A DNA stretch of 64,000 nt, taken from the NCBI GenBank assembly GCA_947561395.2, contig OX387194.1:24581536-24645535 (forward strand), given 5' to 3'. A model generated the notes under the pieces. It searched no databases. It had not been told where the DNA came from and was given only the letters and a program-made list of their open reading frames with translations. Each line of letters starts with the position of its first letter. The stretch's first letter is position 1. The stretch is from Buxus sempervirens. Taxonomy: Eukaryota > Streptophyta > Magnoliopsida > Buxales > Buxaceae. The translations under genes and the position numbers were made by a program. Below, one piece after another: positions 1 to 11,960 of this stretch.

Positions 1-1299
1 AGAAAAAGTTCGCGACCACATATAAAGTGCGGTTGATTTTTCGACCACCGCCCGCACGAGCCAATCAGAGCAAGCGGCTTGCAAAAAGTAACTGCACTTA
101 CAGTACGGTTTCATGGCGCACCAGATTGCGCCTGACCAATTTGTCCCCCTATTAAATGCTTAAAAGACGGGGCCAAAACCGCACATAACCTGCGGTTTCG
201 ACCAAACTGCACTGGATGTGCGGTTATTGTTCATTTTCGGCCAAATCGCACTGAGAATGTGGTTTTGTCCCAGTGTTCTATAAAAGGCAAATTCGGACAT
301 GGGACAAAGGATGGCTGGTCTTGGCTATTCCTTCTCCTTCTCCCTTGCCCACTAAAGCTCCGAACCCCCTTTCTCCCACCTCCTTTGCCTCCAACACCCC
401 CCAAACCCATTCCAAAGACCTCCTACGCCCTCCCCCTTTCTTCCCCTTCATTCTCACTTAAGCAAGTGAAGGAAGAACTTACTCTTAGAGCTTGGAGAGG
501 CATCTCTAGCTACTGTTCTGCTTCAAAGAAGTATCTACACACTCCAAAATAATCTTGTAAGCCCAAGGTAAGCATTCTTGTATGATTCTACTTGACATAT
601 GTGGATGTTGTTTCATTTGGAGCATGTAAATCTTTGTTTATACTGTGTTGTTCTGTTCGTGTATGACATGTATGTTTTCTTCACATTTTTATTACCTCTT
701 CATGCCTTTGCTTGCCGATTACATCACACGAGAGTCTCCAAGGGAGAGATGAGGTACACGTGCGGTTTCAATGAGAAGACGAGAGATTTTTCACATGTTT
801 TCGAGTCTTTCAAGTTGCTGTTGTGAATTCAGTCTAATTATTATTGGTAGGGAGCATGTTCCCACCTGTTTGATGATCCTTTGTACCCTTGCATAACTCC
901 CTTTCATCCCTTTTTTGCATTGGCTTTTTTTCCCATTTCAATATGCTGTTTTTGGATGTCGGGTGTATCATGAGGAGGCATGGTAAGTGACAACTTCTGT
1001 TATGACCTTCATGATTGTATGCCTTACCCTGTAATCCCCTATTAGAATGGGTTTGGGTTGCTGTTGGGAGAAGACAGCAGGTCTCCCCTCTCTTTCCTTG
1101 CTTCACGATCATTTGCTTTGATGTGTTCACATGCTATGGCTTATGCTTAGGGTACTTTGTTTGCTATCTTGTGCTATTAGTACACTCAAGGTGCTGTGGA
1201 AAGTGCACATTGTAGGTTAGATTGCTTCTTTTATTTCGGCATTACATGCTCCTCTACCCCACTGTTCCCTTAGCTTCTAGCCCACCTCCAGCATGATCC

Positions 1300-1870
1300 C
1301 CTTTTTTATTTGCTAATTTTAGCATACCTAAATCCCCCCTGGACAGCTGCTGTACCCTGTAGGTTTACCCACCTGTGTACACCCCTAAACCAATCCGTTA
1401 AACACCTGCACCTCCAGGGCAGTCCCTCCCTTCCTTGCCTGTTATTTGACATCCCTCAGCATGTCTAAGTGTTCATAACAGTAGCTGTATTTGCCCCTCC
1501 ACATTATGTGTTTTCTTTTATCTCTTTGCCGTGTGCATGTATGACATGACTACCTTGTGTAATCACTATGAATGCAAGCATGTATGTATGCATCTGCCAT
1601 TACCAGGCTTCCCCCCTCCCTGCTATTCGGCTACTGTTGCAGCAGGTTCACCCACCTGTTTGCACTCTTAGTCCAGCCCCTTAGCACCACCATGAAGGCT
1701 GTACCTTCCCCCAAATCTTTTTACTTTTTCCACCCCTAGTATTATGTCCAAATCCCCCTTTTGCAGCAGCTGTCCCTGTGTTACTACAGCATGCATTCTT
1801 GCTTTATTTCCTTCCTTTATTTTGTATATACATAAGCATGCTCCCCTCACCTTGAAGCCCACTATAATGG
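1300..1870. repeat. degenerate internal direct repeats in the LTR
   Basis: Two stretches near 1310-1400 and 1600-1760 share short runs in similar order (AAATCCCCC, CAGCTG or CAGCAG, then CCCACCTGT followed by a C/A-rich stretch). They look like old imperfect duplicates inside the LTR. No coding function is seen. Confidence 0.3.
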
Positions 1871-2944
1871 CTCACATGAGCCGCTGCTGGGAGCAGCAGT
1901 AGCCCCTTTTTCTTTTCTCTTGCTGCCACACAGCACCACCCCAAAGCACCTTGCATGAATGCAACTCTTCCCTCCATTCTCCATGCAATTCTCTATCTCT
2001 ACCTAACATGTCTTGCTTTTTATTAGTTGCTATTTTCCCTTTATGCAGTAGGTTTCTTGTTTTCATTTTGTTTTGTTTATGCTTGTAATTGATTCCCTTA
2101 TATGCACACACCATATGCACACAAGCATGATAGCCCCTTTTCTTGAATTCAAGGATGTTAGGTATTTGGTGTTTGTATTTTGAGTTGGTCTTGGTATTTG
2201 TTGTTTGAAAGGACTAAGAGACCAAGGCAGGGACCAGGAGGTCCCTGTTTAATTGCTGTATGTGGCTCAAATGAAAAGGCAACCCCATGCCTTCTTTCCC
2301 CCCTTAGTTTTTTTAATTGAGAAAATCCAAAAAGAGACCAAAGAGGGATCTTCCCCTCTCTCTGAACCACTGTGGGCCCACGCAGGGCCCACCCAGTTGC
2401 TGGAACATCATAAGAAACCCAGAGACCCAAAGCCCCATGAAAAATTGCATTTTTGGGTTTTCTGTGCCCAAACCGAACCTGTTCTGCGGTCAAAGCCCAG
2501 TAAACCTACCAATTTTGTGTAATTGATCAATCCCTAAACCTCATAACCAAATCCAATAAGCTGGGTTATCCGGCATAACCCCAAATGAGAATTGGGCTTG
2601 GCCTAAGCCCTCTTTGGTATCCAATGGGCCTTCCAACGGGGCCCACATCAGACCAACATCACCTGGATAAAAAGATAAAAATCAATTAAAAAAAAATGAC
2701 CCACACCTTTGAAGGTCCCATTCAGACTTAATAAGTGAGCATGTTGGTTTAGGACATAAGGGTGAGTTGGACCAAAGTTGACTTGAACCAGGGAAACACA
2801 TGGGACCTGTCAACCGACAGGGCGGACCGGGGTGTCTACAAATTTCCCCGGACCGTAATTGAGACCTTAGCTAGAATCTCAAGCCGCAGACCAAAGTAGA
2901 CATCCTTAGGGCACCCAGGTGTTTGCCTGCACCCCATCAGACAG

Positions 2945-2954
2945 TGGCGACTCC
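2945..2954 (+). other. candidate primer-binding site (TGGCGACTCC)
   Basis: TGGCGACTCC matches the start of the primer site typical of plant Tat/Ogre elements, thought to pair with a tRNA-Arg 3' end. It lies 105 bp after a GGTGTCTACA LTR-like terminus, which is farther than usual, so the exact LTR boundary is uncertain. Confidence 0.4.
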
Positions 2955-3397
2955 TTATACCCCCGTTCCCTCATATTTTTCATCGCGTGCGCCCTCGCGT
3001 CTCGCGTCATCACAACGTGCGCACATCCGCATATACCATACAGTTTTGTCCAAACCGCACTATATATGCGGACACGACCAATGTACTTGAAAACTACACA
3101 ATGCATGTGGATGAGATTCTGTAACGCACCACGTGTGTTGCTGACGTGGCCTACGGCTGAAGCTTCTAGAGGACACATGGCAACCCACTTGCACGCATGA
3201 TCTCACCTGTAAAATATATACGGGCCGTCCGCATAATGTATATGGATAGAACAAAATTGAAAAAATCCGCACTTTACATACGGGCAACACATTTTTGTTT
3301 GGTTTTGAGGTTTTGACACATGTCAAAGCTCAATTAAGATATTTTAAACATATTTTTATTATTTTCTCATATTGTAGTGTAATTTGGGGTGTCTACA

Positions 3398-5040
3398 CCT
3401 ATCTCAAAATGTTATAATAGGAACTCCTTTCTTATTAAAGATACAACCTTTTATGGTTGACACATAAGGAATTATTTTACAAGCATATGAATTTCCTTTA
3501 GAATTTAAATTTGAGTAAAATCCTCAAGTAAAGATTCTTAATGAATTAAAGGATCAAATCAAGACAAAAATGTTTTTGTAAATCATCTAAAACAAGAAAT
3601 CCAATTTACTCATATTAATGATGAACTTAAAAATCCAAAAGTTCAAAAGGAAATTGAAAATTTTAGAATACAATTAGAAGAACTAATATGCTTTGATCTC
3701 CCAACTGCTTTTTGGGAAAGAAAAAGACATAATCAAATTACCATATGTTCCTGATTTCCATGAATCTATGATTCCATCTAAAGCACATCCTATTCTAATG
3801 AATAAAAAATTAATTGAACATTGCAAAGAGGACATTAATGATCTCTTGAATAAAAAATTAATTAGGCCAAGTTATTCACCTTGGAATTGCTCTGCCTCTT
3901 ATGTCAATAAAGCTGCAGAAATCGAAAGAGAAGTCCCTAGATTAATTATTAATTATAAACCACTTAATAAAGTACTGCAATGGATTAGATTTCCAATCCC
4001 TAATAAACAAGATTTATTAAATAGATTATATAATGCTTATATATTCTCCAAATTTAACCTTAAATCAGGTTTTTGGCAAATTCAAATAGCAGAAGAAGAC
4101 AGATACAAAACTGCTTTTTTTGTACCATTTGGGTATTATGAATGGAACGTAATGTCATTTGGCTTAAAAAAATGCATCTTCTGAATTTCAACATATTATG
4201 AATGATATTTTTAATTCATATGACTTTATAATAGCCTATATAGATGATATTCTGATATTTTCAGAATCCATATCAAAAAATTGGAAATACTTAAGAGTTT
4301 TCCTAATGTAGCCAAAACTAATGGATTAGTTGTGTCAGCTAGAAAGACAAAATTATTTGAAACCAATGTCAGATTTTTAGGTCATTATATTTAAAATAGG
4401 TTAATAAAACCCACAGAAAGAGCTTTAGTATTTGCATAAAAGTTTCCTAATGAAATTACTGATATAAAACAATTACAAAGATTTTTAGGAAGTTTAAATT
4501 ATATATCAAATTTTTATAAAAGTTTGGCACAAGATACAAAAATTTTATATCAAAGGCTAAAGAAAAAGCTTAGTCAATGGACACAAGCTCATACTCAAGC
4601 AGTAATAAAAATAAAGCAAAAGGCAAAAGTTTTACCATGTCTTAATATCTGCAATCCTAATGCCTATAAAATTGTAGAAGCAGATGCTTCAGATATTGGT
4701 TATGAAGGAATCCTTAAACAAAGGATTGATAATTCTGAACAATTAGTGAAATTTACTCCTGGATTATGGAAAGATTCACAAAAGAATTATTCTACAATTA
4801 AAAAAGAAATTTTATCTATTTTATTTTGTATCATTAAATTCCAAAGTGATTTACTTAATAGAGAATTCTTATTAAGAATTAATTGCAAAGCATCAAAAGA
4901 GGTATTAGAAAAAGATGTAAAAAACTTAGCATCAAAACAAAGTTTTACAAGATGGTAAGCAATCTTATCAGTATTTGCTTTTAAAATAGAATTTATTAAA
5001 GGTAAATCAAATTCACTCCTTGACTACTTGACTTGAGAAT
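3398..5040 (+). pseudogene. caulimovirid protease end / reverse transcriptase / RNase H, broken
   Basis: The longest open piece (3693-4184, 163 aa) carries conserved RT blocks, including a KLIRPSYSPW-like start, a VPRLIINYKPLN block and a SGFWQIQI block. A frame change in an A-run near 4170-4180 ends this frame. The catalytic YIDD box is intact but lies in another frame at 4237-4248. RNase H homology follows at 4524-4958, with an acidic DASDIGYEGIL-type motif near 4680. Early protease-end homology at 3398-3690 contains stops. In the living virus this polyprotein would process itself and copy the pregenomic RNA to DNA. Here at least two frameshifts and several stops make it dead. Ty3/gypsy is less likely, because the order and the downstream viral intergenic region are caulimovirid. 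Confidence 0.85.
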
Positions 5041-5069
5041 TTTTGCAGGATCCAAATGGCGGAAAAGGG

Positions 5070-6115
5070 TAAATCTCCAATATACATGAATTACCCTCAT
5101 TATCTTGTTAATCAGAAGAAAAAAGAGGAGAACCTTAAGAAGGGAAATCCGAAGAAAGTTCTCAAAAAGAACAAACTGATTATATTAAAAGAACAACTAT
5201 AATACCATTCTTTATTCCAAAAGAACAGGACTTAGAAAACAGTCTGAGCGTAGAAGAAATAGCTCAAAAATACTTATTACCAAACCACAATATGGTTTTG
5301 GATTCAATGGGGAAAAATAGAAAATTTTATGAGAGTGTTCTAATTATGAGAGTGTTCTAATAGACACTAAATCAGTGCTTATCAACTAGTAGAATCGAAG
5401 TAAAGATAATATTGCTCACTCTAAAATGCAAATTTTAGGAGTAATGGACTTCTATGATTGGGGATTGGATCCTAATAGGATCAAAAGGTCTGTTTCCACA
5501 AGAATTTAGTACAATTATTGGGATTATATCCAAGCCTAGACAAAAGTCTTATTTTATCAGAAGTTCTTTTATCAAAATACGGTATAGAGAAATTCTTGGT
5601 TCATATATTTCTGCTCAAGAATTCCAACTTGGATGTATGAATGGTGGGGATATTTTGGACCAGATGAAGACTATTTACTGAATGAGTTACAAGACTTATT
5701 TTAAGTATTACATGAAGAAGTTGCTTAATAGGCAACTAGATTACAACACCTTACAATTCATGAAGGACTTCTCCATACCTTTGATAATGATGTGGAAATA
5801 TTCAACGGATAAATATACATTTCTTGCGATGCTTATCAGACAAATTGGAGTTAAGTGGTGGAGCAAGTATAATTATTCCAATATTACTAAAGAAGCAATA
5901 TTAGAGAAATATCCTGATAAGGATATTAAAGAAAAGAAGAACAATGAAGATGATTTCTTATTAAAAGTTGCTGAAAAACTCAAGAAGAAGAATCCTAATT
6001 TAACAGAAGAGGATTTAAAGAAAAAATTAATCGACCTTATTGAAAGAGATGAAACAAGTTTTGGAGGATCAAACTTAGTCGACATGATCCAATTTGATAT
6101 GACTCTACCATAAAA
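5070..6115 (+). pseudogene. caulimovirid ORF downstream of RNase H, function unknown
   Basis: Two adjacent open pieces (5454-5681 and 5682-6113) and shorter ones before them hold Trp/Tyr/Phe-rich sequence, with WWGYFGP-like residues near 5650-5670 in an alternative frame, and then a Lys/Glu-rich tail rich in coiled-coil-forming residues (about 5920-6050). Position after RNase H and before the viral intergenic region suggests the small downstream ORF or polyprotein tail seen in some caulimovirid lineages. I do not know its function. Several frame changes are required to read it, so it is a relic. Confidence 0.5.
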
Positions 6116-7450
6116 GTTGTCATGAAGGTCCATATTTATAAGAATGGGTAATAAAGGCCCTAACTTATTAAGTTTAGATGAATCCATTTAATTAAAGTCC
6201 CAGGCCTAAAATGTTGGATGAAGATTATATCTATATCAAACCTTTATAAAGTCCGTTGCAAGCCCAACTTTAAAGCCCAAAACTCTTATTAGAAAATGAC
6301 ATAATTGACCTTATAGACTCTTTCAAGCCTTTGATCGACTACACATCAATTTAGCACACATAAGGACTTGAATAATTGAAGGAATCTTTAAAAGGACATA
6401 TATTTCACATCTACTTTTATAAAGGATGGACACCTCTCACTAAAAGGATAAACACCTGGCAACCATTCTTCATAATGCAATAAAGCATCTTTAAAAGAAT
6501 GCATGTGACCGATAGCAACATCAAAAGGACAAATCATTTTGCATGTAACTCCAAGAGGAATCTGCTTTAACCAAAAGAAGATATTGATTGGTATGTGCAA
6601 ACATTATTGGAGGAATGGTTAGAGACACCTGTCACGGACTCAAGAGAATTATCAAATGAAACAAAAGAAGGCATCTATAAGAGCAAGAGCAAGAAACAGT
6701 GGAGGGTATCTAGAAAAACTATAAGTCTAAGTGTGTGATCTCCCTTGTGAATTTGTGAGTTTCTTTGACTTTGTAAGTCTTGTAAGTATCTCTTAGAGTG
6801 AAGTCTTTGCTTTCTTTGTGAAAAGAAGTTGGAGACATATCTGTAAGTATAATTATTTGTTTGAATTTATTTCAAGTCTTTCAAGTCTCAATGTAAGTAT
6901 TTTCAAGAACATAAGTGTTTTGTTTATGTTATTGTTTGATCTATGTCAATATTGTTCTAAGAACTCTTAAAGGCAATAGGCCTTCCCTGAGCTGAGCCTT
7001 TAGTTGTTCAATTATAGCGGCTTGTTCAATCATTGTCGAGGTACAGTTCCTCAGTTTGTGAAAGTAAATAACATGAACTAAAACGCTATAGGATTTATGT
7101 ATCCGCAATAGAATTTGTTTATCCTTTCTACATTGTGATTATAATTCTGTAGTGTTTATCATGATGAATAAATGATTTTTATTTGAAGACTTATTAGTCC
7201 ATTAAAGTATCTTAAACAAGAATTAAAAAAAAACTAAGTTTGCTATTCAGCAAATCAAACAAGAGATTAATCATAATAATAATCATCTAATTCGAAGAGA
7301 CATTAATTATAGACTATACATCCAACAAACAAGGTTTATAACCTTAAATCAACAAATATTTTATCTTAAAAGAAGGATAAAAACTATTATTATTTAAATT
7401 AAGAAACTTTAAATAGTTTCTAAAGATTACTAGAATTAATCCTTGGGATA
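6116..7450 (+). promoter_or_regulatory. pararetroviral intergenic region with TATA-like and polyadenylation signals
   Basis: This is non-coding sequence between the last viral ORF and the primer-binding site. CTATAAGAG at about 6675-6683 is followed by purine-rich and then T/G-rich sequence and is a plausible core promoter. AATAAA at 7167-7172 could serve as the poly(A) signal. This is the normal position of the pregenomic RNA promoter and leader in caulimovirids. Activity is unknown. Confidence 0.5.
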
Positions 7451-7454
7451 GCTT

Positions 7455-7465
7455 TGGTATCAGAG
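7455..7465 (+). other. tRNA-Met-type primer-binding site of the pararetrovirus
   Basis: TGGTATCAGAG matches the complement of the initiator tRNA-Met 3' end, used by caulimovirids to start minus-strand DNA synthesis. It sits just upstream of the first ORF, as expected. Confidence 0.75.
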
Positions 7466-7619
7466 TCATTTCTAACCGGAAAATAGGTGGGTATACTAAC
7501 ACCCAAGTCGTACCAGTCATTTGGTACATTGAGCCGTGTAAAGGTGTTTGGACATTGTTGGCAGAAATGTATTGATAATTAGGTACCCTAGTTCTTGTTT
7601 CCTGTTTAATTTACGGCTT

Positions 7620-7984
7620 CATTATTCACAACTTTCTCAGATAAATCATCTAGTTCTAGTTCTAGTAATCCCTCTACATCTACTATAAACTCTGATGAAA
7701 TAAATTATGAAAATTATCAAAAACAAATTGCTAATTGGAAGCTACCTAAAGTTCCTCTTAAAGAGGTATATAAAACTGGTTCATTTAATCTAATGACAGA
7801 TTATTCTATAAAAACAGTTGAGAAAACATTGTCTATCATGAATGAGCATGATAATTTGCAATTATTGAGTTTGAAAGCTCTATTAGAGCATAAGAAGAAG
7901 TATAATTATCTCCATATTGGTTTAGTTCAAGTAGCTATAAAACCCTTAACTAGATTAGAGTTAAATGCTTCCGTTTTGACATGA
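7620..7984 (+). pseudogene. start of the first caulimovirid ORF (movement-protein region), truncated
   Basis: A Ser-rich stretch (near 7640-7690) leads into residues that read open to 7984. The 7793-7984 piece is 63 aa and starts at an internal Met. Placement just downstream of the primer site fits the N-terminus of the first polyprotein ORF, where the movement protein normally begins. Recognisable viral sequence stops at about 7980-7990, so only the first ~120 codons remain and no movement-protein core is present. Confidence 0.5.
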
Positions 7985-7989
7985 ATATG

Positions 7990-9838
7990 AGGAAGAGCTG
8001 GAAGGTAGTCATGGTGTTATTTGATGTCTACTATGTTGAAACAAGCAATTTTGATTAAAGGCTTTGAAGCTGTTCTTTGTGGGTCTCTTATGCGATTGTT
8101 GTTGTCTTGGGTTTTCGGGAAGTTGCTTGCTGTAGCTTTTCAGCCCGTTGTGGAAGGTTATTTTATGTTTAAACACATGCTCGGATTTTAGTTAGTTTAC
8201 AAAAGCGTTAAAATACTATTAGTTTGCAATAATGATAAGCTAAGGCGTGCTCTAATGCAATTCAAAATACCTTATGTAAATTTGTTATTTGCATGCAATA
8301 TGCACATACAATAATGCTATCTTGAAGACTTATTATGCAAATTATTAGGGAATTAAGGAGCTAAGTACCCCACAATTAATGTGACGACCTTGTAAGTTTT
8401 GACAAACTTGCATTGTGGGACATGCTTTAATATATTTAAACAAGCAAACAATAAGGCAGCATCTAAGAATCTAAGAATGCTAGGTTCATAACTTAAATAC
8501 CAACATTGTATAATACTATAATGTTGTCTCAAGTAGTATGCACTTTAAAAACGATGAAAAGTCTTCCGTTTGATAAGCATACAAAAGAAATTTGCGATAT
8601 GTAGGATAATTTTATTTGGTTAATTTCACTGAGAGTATAATTCCGAAGTTAAATATAATGTTATGTACATTAATATATATTATATTATATAATATGCTTT
8701 ATTATATATGATATTATTTAATATATTATATAATATATGTAAATAATATAATGTAAAATTACACACACACATGTATAATGTTATGTATAGTATAATAATA
8801 TTATATTATGTGTAATATAGTATATAATATAACAAAATATGTTACATTATAATATTATTATTTATTATAATATGTATTATATAAATCTATAGAATCATAG
8901 ATTTTGGAAATTTATGCACTGAAGCCCATAATCACAAAAAACATGGATTACGATTTAGGGAAAATTAAATTTTGGTAATATTTTTTGAAAATAACTAAAA
9001 TTCAGTCTATAAAGTTGTGGGTTTCAACTTTGAGAAACCTTTATCAACATAATTAAATTTTAATGATATGTTACTATTACAAATCCTATTCTTCCAAAAA
9101 AATGTCTTCATACCAATCAATCAAATAACTTGTACCTTAATTCTATCAACACTCTTTATTAAATTGTACAAGTCATTTGATTAAATGGTATAAGGGCATT
9201 TTGGGAAGAATTCATATATAATTATTTTGATAAAGGTTTCCTAAAATTTAATTAACAGGATTATAAAACCAAAAATATTAAAATTTAATTATTTTTTAAC
9301 AATTTTACTGACTAAATTATAATTATTTTCAATATTATCACTAAAAACTATGGGCTTGTACTAGATGAAAATCTAGCCTCAAAATCGTAACTAAAAGTAT
9401 AACACCTCTTTTGGATATGGAATTCAATTCCATAGTACCCACCTAATTTAAAATGTGCTTTTTTGTTGTTGTTGTTGTTTAGGAATCTGATGCCCTTTCC
9501 CTCTATTTGAGTCGACACAAAAGAGCATTTTATTGCTTTTCCGTGTCCTCTTAAAATCCCTAGCTCACATATGCTCATCCGTATTCCAAGGTGTAAGCAC
9601 TCAAATTTTGCTCAAATTAAAATGTGCTAAACATAGCAAGACCCTAAAAATAAATTGAAAATAAGAGCTAGAAATTATTTATTTAGTCAGAAGATGATTT
9701 AAGATGATTTGGCTAGCAACCTCTGCCCTATTGAAAATTAAACTTTAATATGATTTCGAAGCAATTGAATTTACATAAATTAGAGTCTGAACATTGAGAT
9801 ACATGAAAAAAGCAAATAAGGAAAAAGTGGGTGGGGCG
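7990..9838. other. non-coding stretch with an AT-rich tract
   Basis: No gene is supported. At 8650-8890 the sequence is almost pure A/T with many TATAATAT-type words and self-complementary runs. Both flanks look like ordinary AT-rich plant intergenic DNA. A short (GTT)n run lies near 9462-9479. Confidence 0.6.
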
Positions 9839-10202
9839 TAGGGCTGGCAATAGGTCGGATATATATATGAATTCGATCCGAAATTGCTGAATTCTGATAT
9901 GGGATTTAGATCTGTGGTTCGGATATGGATCTAGAATTTCAGATCCGAAAAAGTTTCGGATATACATGTATCCGATCCGATTGTACCGGGTTCGGGTTGG
10001 GTTTTGGGGTTAATCGGGTCGAAACATGATACTTTTGCCATCTTTTTTTTTTTAGTCGGGTTACCTGTCGAGTTGGCGGGTCATAATCGGGTTGACCCGA
10101 TTACTGGCCCAACCCGCACCCAACCCAATTAATAAACGGGTCAACCCAACCCGTTTATAATCGGGTTGACCCGTCGGGTTGGGTGGCATTTTACCGGCTC
10201 TA
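9839..10202. mobile_element. hAT-like non-autonomous element (MITE)
   Basis: It begins TAGGGCTGGCAA and ends TTACCGGCTCTA, an imperfect terminal inverted repeat. Inside are many GGGTTGACCCG and CCAACCC words on both strands, a composition typical of plant hAT MITEs. I see no clean 8-bp target duplication (GTGGGGCG on the left, GCAATAAC on the right), so the ends may be eroded. No transposase is encoded. Confidence 0.5.
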
Positions 10203-10204
10203 GC

Positions 10205-10490
10205 AATAACAATACGTTGTTGCTTCTTAAGTGAATATGGAGGCATCATCTTTAATATAGGAATAAAGCAATAGGGTATCGAGGGGTTTTGAAAGCAATA
10301 AAGCAATTTTGTAAAAAAATTGAGAAGCAACGTTTTGTTGCTTCTAGTGAAAAGCAATAAAATTGCTTCTTTGCTTTTAGTAAATTGCTTCATGCGTGCG
10401 TTACCAAACGGTACTTTTGCTTTTAAAAGCAATTTTTTACTTTCAAAAGCAAAAAAGTACTTCTGAAAAGCGTTACCAAACGCAGCCAAA
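10205..10490. repeat. AAGCAA/TTGCTT-rich repeat, probable MITE remnant
   Basis: Dense AAGCAA, TTGCTT and AAAAGC words occur, and the block ends with GTTACCAAACGCAGCC, a terminus shared by many plant MITEs. The 142-aa minus-strand frame across it is low-complexity and not a credible protein. Confidence 0.35.
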
Positions 10491-10924
10491 CTTAGCTCAG
10501 ACCAGAAATTAGACCAGGGTTAAACCATCACAACTTAAACCATGATTTAACCATAAGTAAAATCAAAAACCGATTTGCCCAAACCCTAAGTTCCTAACCA
10601 AAAAACGATTTGCCATTTTTGCCTAACTCTCCTCTCCTCTCCTCTCTGCCGACTCTGCGAAATTTGGGGGTGTCTTCGTTCGTCGACTGCGAAGTACGAA
10701 CGCCACCGCCGTCGAACACTACTGCCGACGGCGTCATCACCTTCTTCCTCAACACCACTACGAACGGCACGGTCGCCATTAGCTCTCTCAAGTCTCAACA
10801 GATTCTTTGTTAAGTCTGTAAGTCTCTCGTCCCAAGAATCTTAACAGCTTATTCAAGTTCTTCATTAGCTGTTAAGAATCTTAACAGTTCTGCATTTCCA
10901 ATTAGTTAACCACACGCTGATTCT

Positions 10925-11260
10925 ACGATGGCCAAGTTCTTCATTAATGAGGAAGGAAACCCCAAGAAAATAAAAGTGAAACTCTTTTATACAATTGTGT
11001 TTGTCTAATTTTCGCACATTCTTCGTTGCCATTACAACAATTCGCTGCATTGTCTTTGCGGAAAGCCACTTGAATGCTGAGCATCCGCTGTCATCTTCGG
11101 TTCTAGCAACGAGTTTCAGCTGCATGACGAAATGCCGTAACGAAATTGTGTGCTTCTTTCTCGCAACAAGTTTCAGCACATTTGTTGTTCTTTTTCTCCA
11201 CTTGTTTTTGGAGCCGACATTCATTATTTCCCTTTTTTCCTGTATGAAAAGGCATTAGTA
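10925..11260 (+). pseudogene. possible gene remnant with a Cys-rich segment
   Basis: From the ATG at 10928 one frame reads MAKFFINEEGNPKKIKVKL, meets a stop at 11006, then continues with isolated stops through a CLCGKPLEC segment near 11056-11082. The Lys-rich start and CxCG motif loosely recall plant DUF674-type proteins, but the match is weak. Upstream (10560-10925) is a CT-rich leader with an imperfect repeat of AAGAATCTTAACAG at about 10834 and 10873. It may be a decayed first exon. Confidence 0.2.
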
Positions 11261-11903
11261 TCAATGGGGTAGAATCCAGAGGGTGTATACATGTAAGTTA
11301 TTTGTTGCATGAGGCTATTTAGCAAGGTAAGTTAAGGTCTGAAGGTGCTTCTTCATGTAAATAACTTTCTGCTTAGGCACTACCATCTAAAGTAAGCCCA
11401 GAGGTTTGAGAGTTAAACTTGGCCAAGAATTTGCCGTAATATTTTAGTTTCAAATATATTATGGTATTATGATACCTGGGTCTAATATTTTCCCTTTAGG
11501 TTCTATAATCATACGTTACATTTACTTAATTCTGTAGGAGGTTGAGGTAATCATTGGCTATGCTGTAGCAGCAAGTTATAATGGCATAGCGGCATGAGTG
11601 TGGTGATCAGTCTTGGTTCTGCATGCCATTCTGTAATGATATGTTACATTTGGTTTATTTATTTTTTCTTATGTACATAGGTATTTATTTATCTTTTCTT
11701 ATGAGAAGAAATGATTGTCGACAATTATTAGAAAAGAAAATTAGTTACCTCAATTGTTAAAATTGCTTTTTTAAGTTTCAGGTTCAAACAAGATCGAATT
11801 CAGATTTTTGATTGAATTCGGATTTCGGTTTCGAAGTTAATCAGACGAATCTTGATCACATCGAAGCTAATCAGATCGGAGTTCTTTGGGGGATAGGAGA
11901 GAA

Positions 11904-11960
11904 ATGGCGATTCGGTCTCTTCTGCTCCTGTGCTCTGTTTATTGTTCTTCCTCTTCTTCT
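11904..11960 (+). CDS. candidate signal-peptide first exon
   Basis: The ATG at 11904 opens MAIRSLLLLCSVYCSSSSS, a good secretory signal-peptide shape, followed by a GTACGT donor-like sequence near 11961. It lies on the same strand about 950 bp upstream of the three exons at 12904-13779 and could be exon 1 of that gene. No middle exon linking them is identified, so the connection is inference. Confidence 0.3.

Larger units (their letters stand above)
1..3397 (+). mobile_element. Tat/Ogre-like LTR retrotransposon, right-hand part
   Basis: No long coding frame is present. The sequence is pyrimidine-rich and ends in GGGGTGTCTACA at 3397, directly followed by caulimovirid sequence. The same terminal string GGTGTCTACA occurs at 2831-2840. 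About 105 bp after it, AGTGGCGACTCC (2943-2954) resembles the primer-binding region used by plant Tat/Ogre-type Ty3/gypsy elements. I read this as a 5' LTR ending near 2840, a short internal remnant with the primer site, and a second LTR end at 3397, with the coding interior deleted. Blocks containing a GTGCGG..CCGCAC motif recur at 20-240, 3030-3080 and 3215-3290, which fits two related LTR portions. The family assignment rests on the primer-site context only. Plus orientation is inferred. Confidence 0.45.
3398..7990 (+). mobile_element. endogenous pararetrovirus (Caulimoviridae) relic, main block
   Basis: This is a decayed integrated copy of a plant pararetrovirus genome. In order it holds the end of the aspartic protease and the reverse transcriptase/RNase H region (3398-5040), a further ORF (5070-6115), a non-coding region with a TATA-like box and an AATAAA (6116-7450), a tRNA-Met-type primer site (7455-7465), and the start of the first viral ORF (7620-7984). 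The order protease-RT-intergenic-primer-ORF1 is a circular permutation, as expected when a circular viral genome integrates. Frameshifts and stops run throughout, so it cannot encode working proteins. The matching upstream protease piece is at 62047-62569. The genus is not certain; the long conserved RT blocks fit the endogenous groups common in flowering plants. Confidence 0.85.

Noticed and set aside
259..552. Pro/Leu-rich 97-codon open frame in the left LTR
   Set aside because: Composition follows the CT-rich LTR strand; no domain, and overlapping frames are equally open.
5873..6187. 104-codon minus-strand frame
   Set aside because: It is the shadow of the Lys-rich plus-strand viral frame (Phe/Ser/Leu-rich on the reverse).
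8650..8890. Possible origin or matrix-attachment region
   Set aside because: AT-richness alone is not evidence; no known motif beyond TATA words.
10061..10489. 142-codon minus-strand frame
   Set aside because: Built from AAGCAA-type repeats and MITE sequence; no conserved domain.
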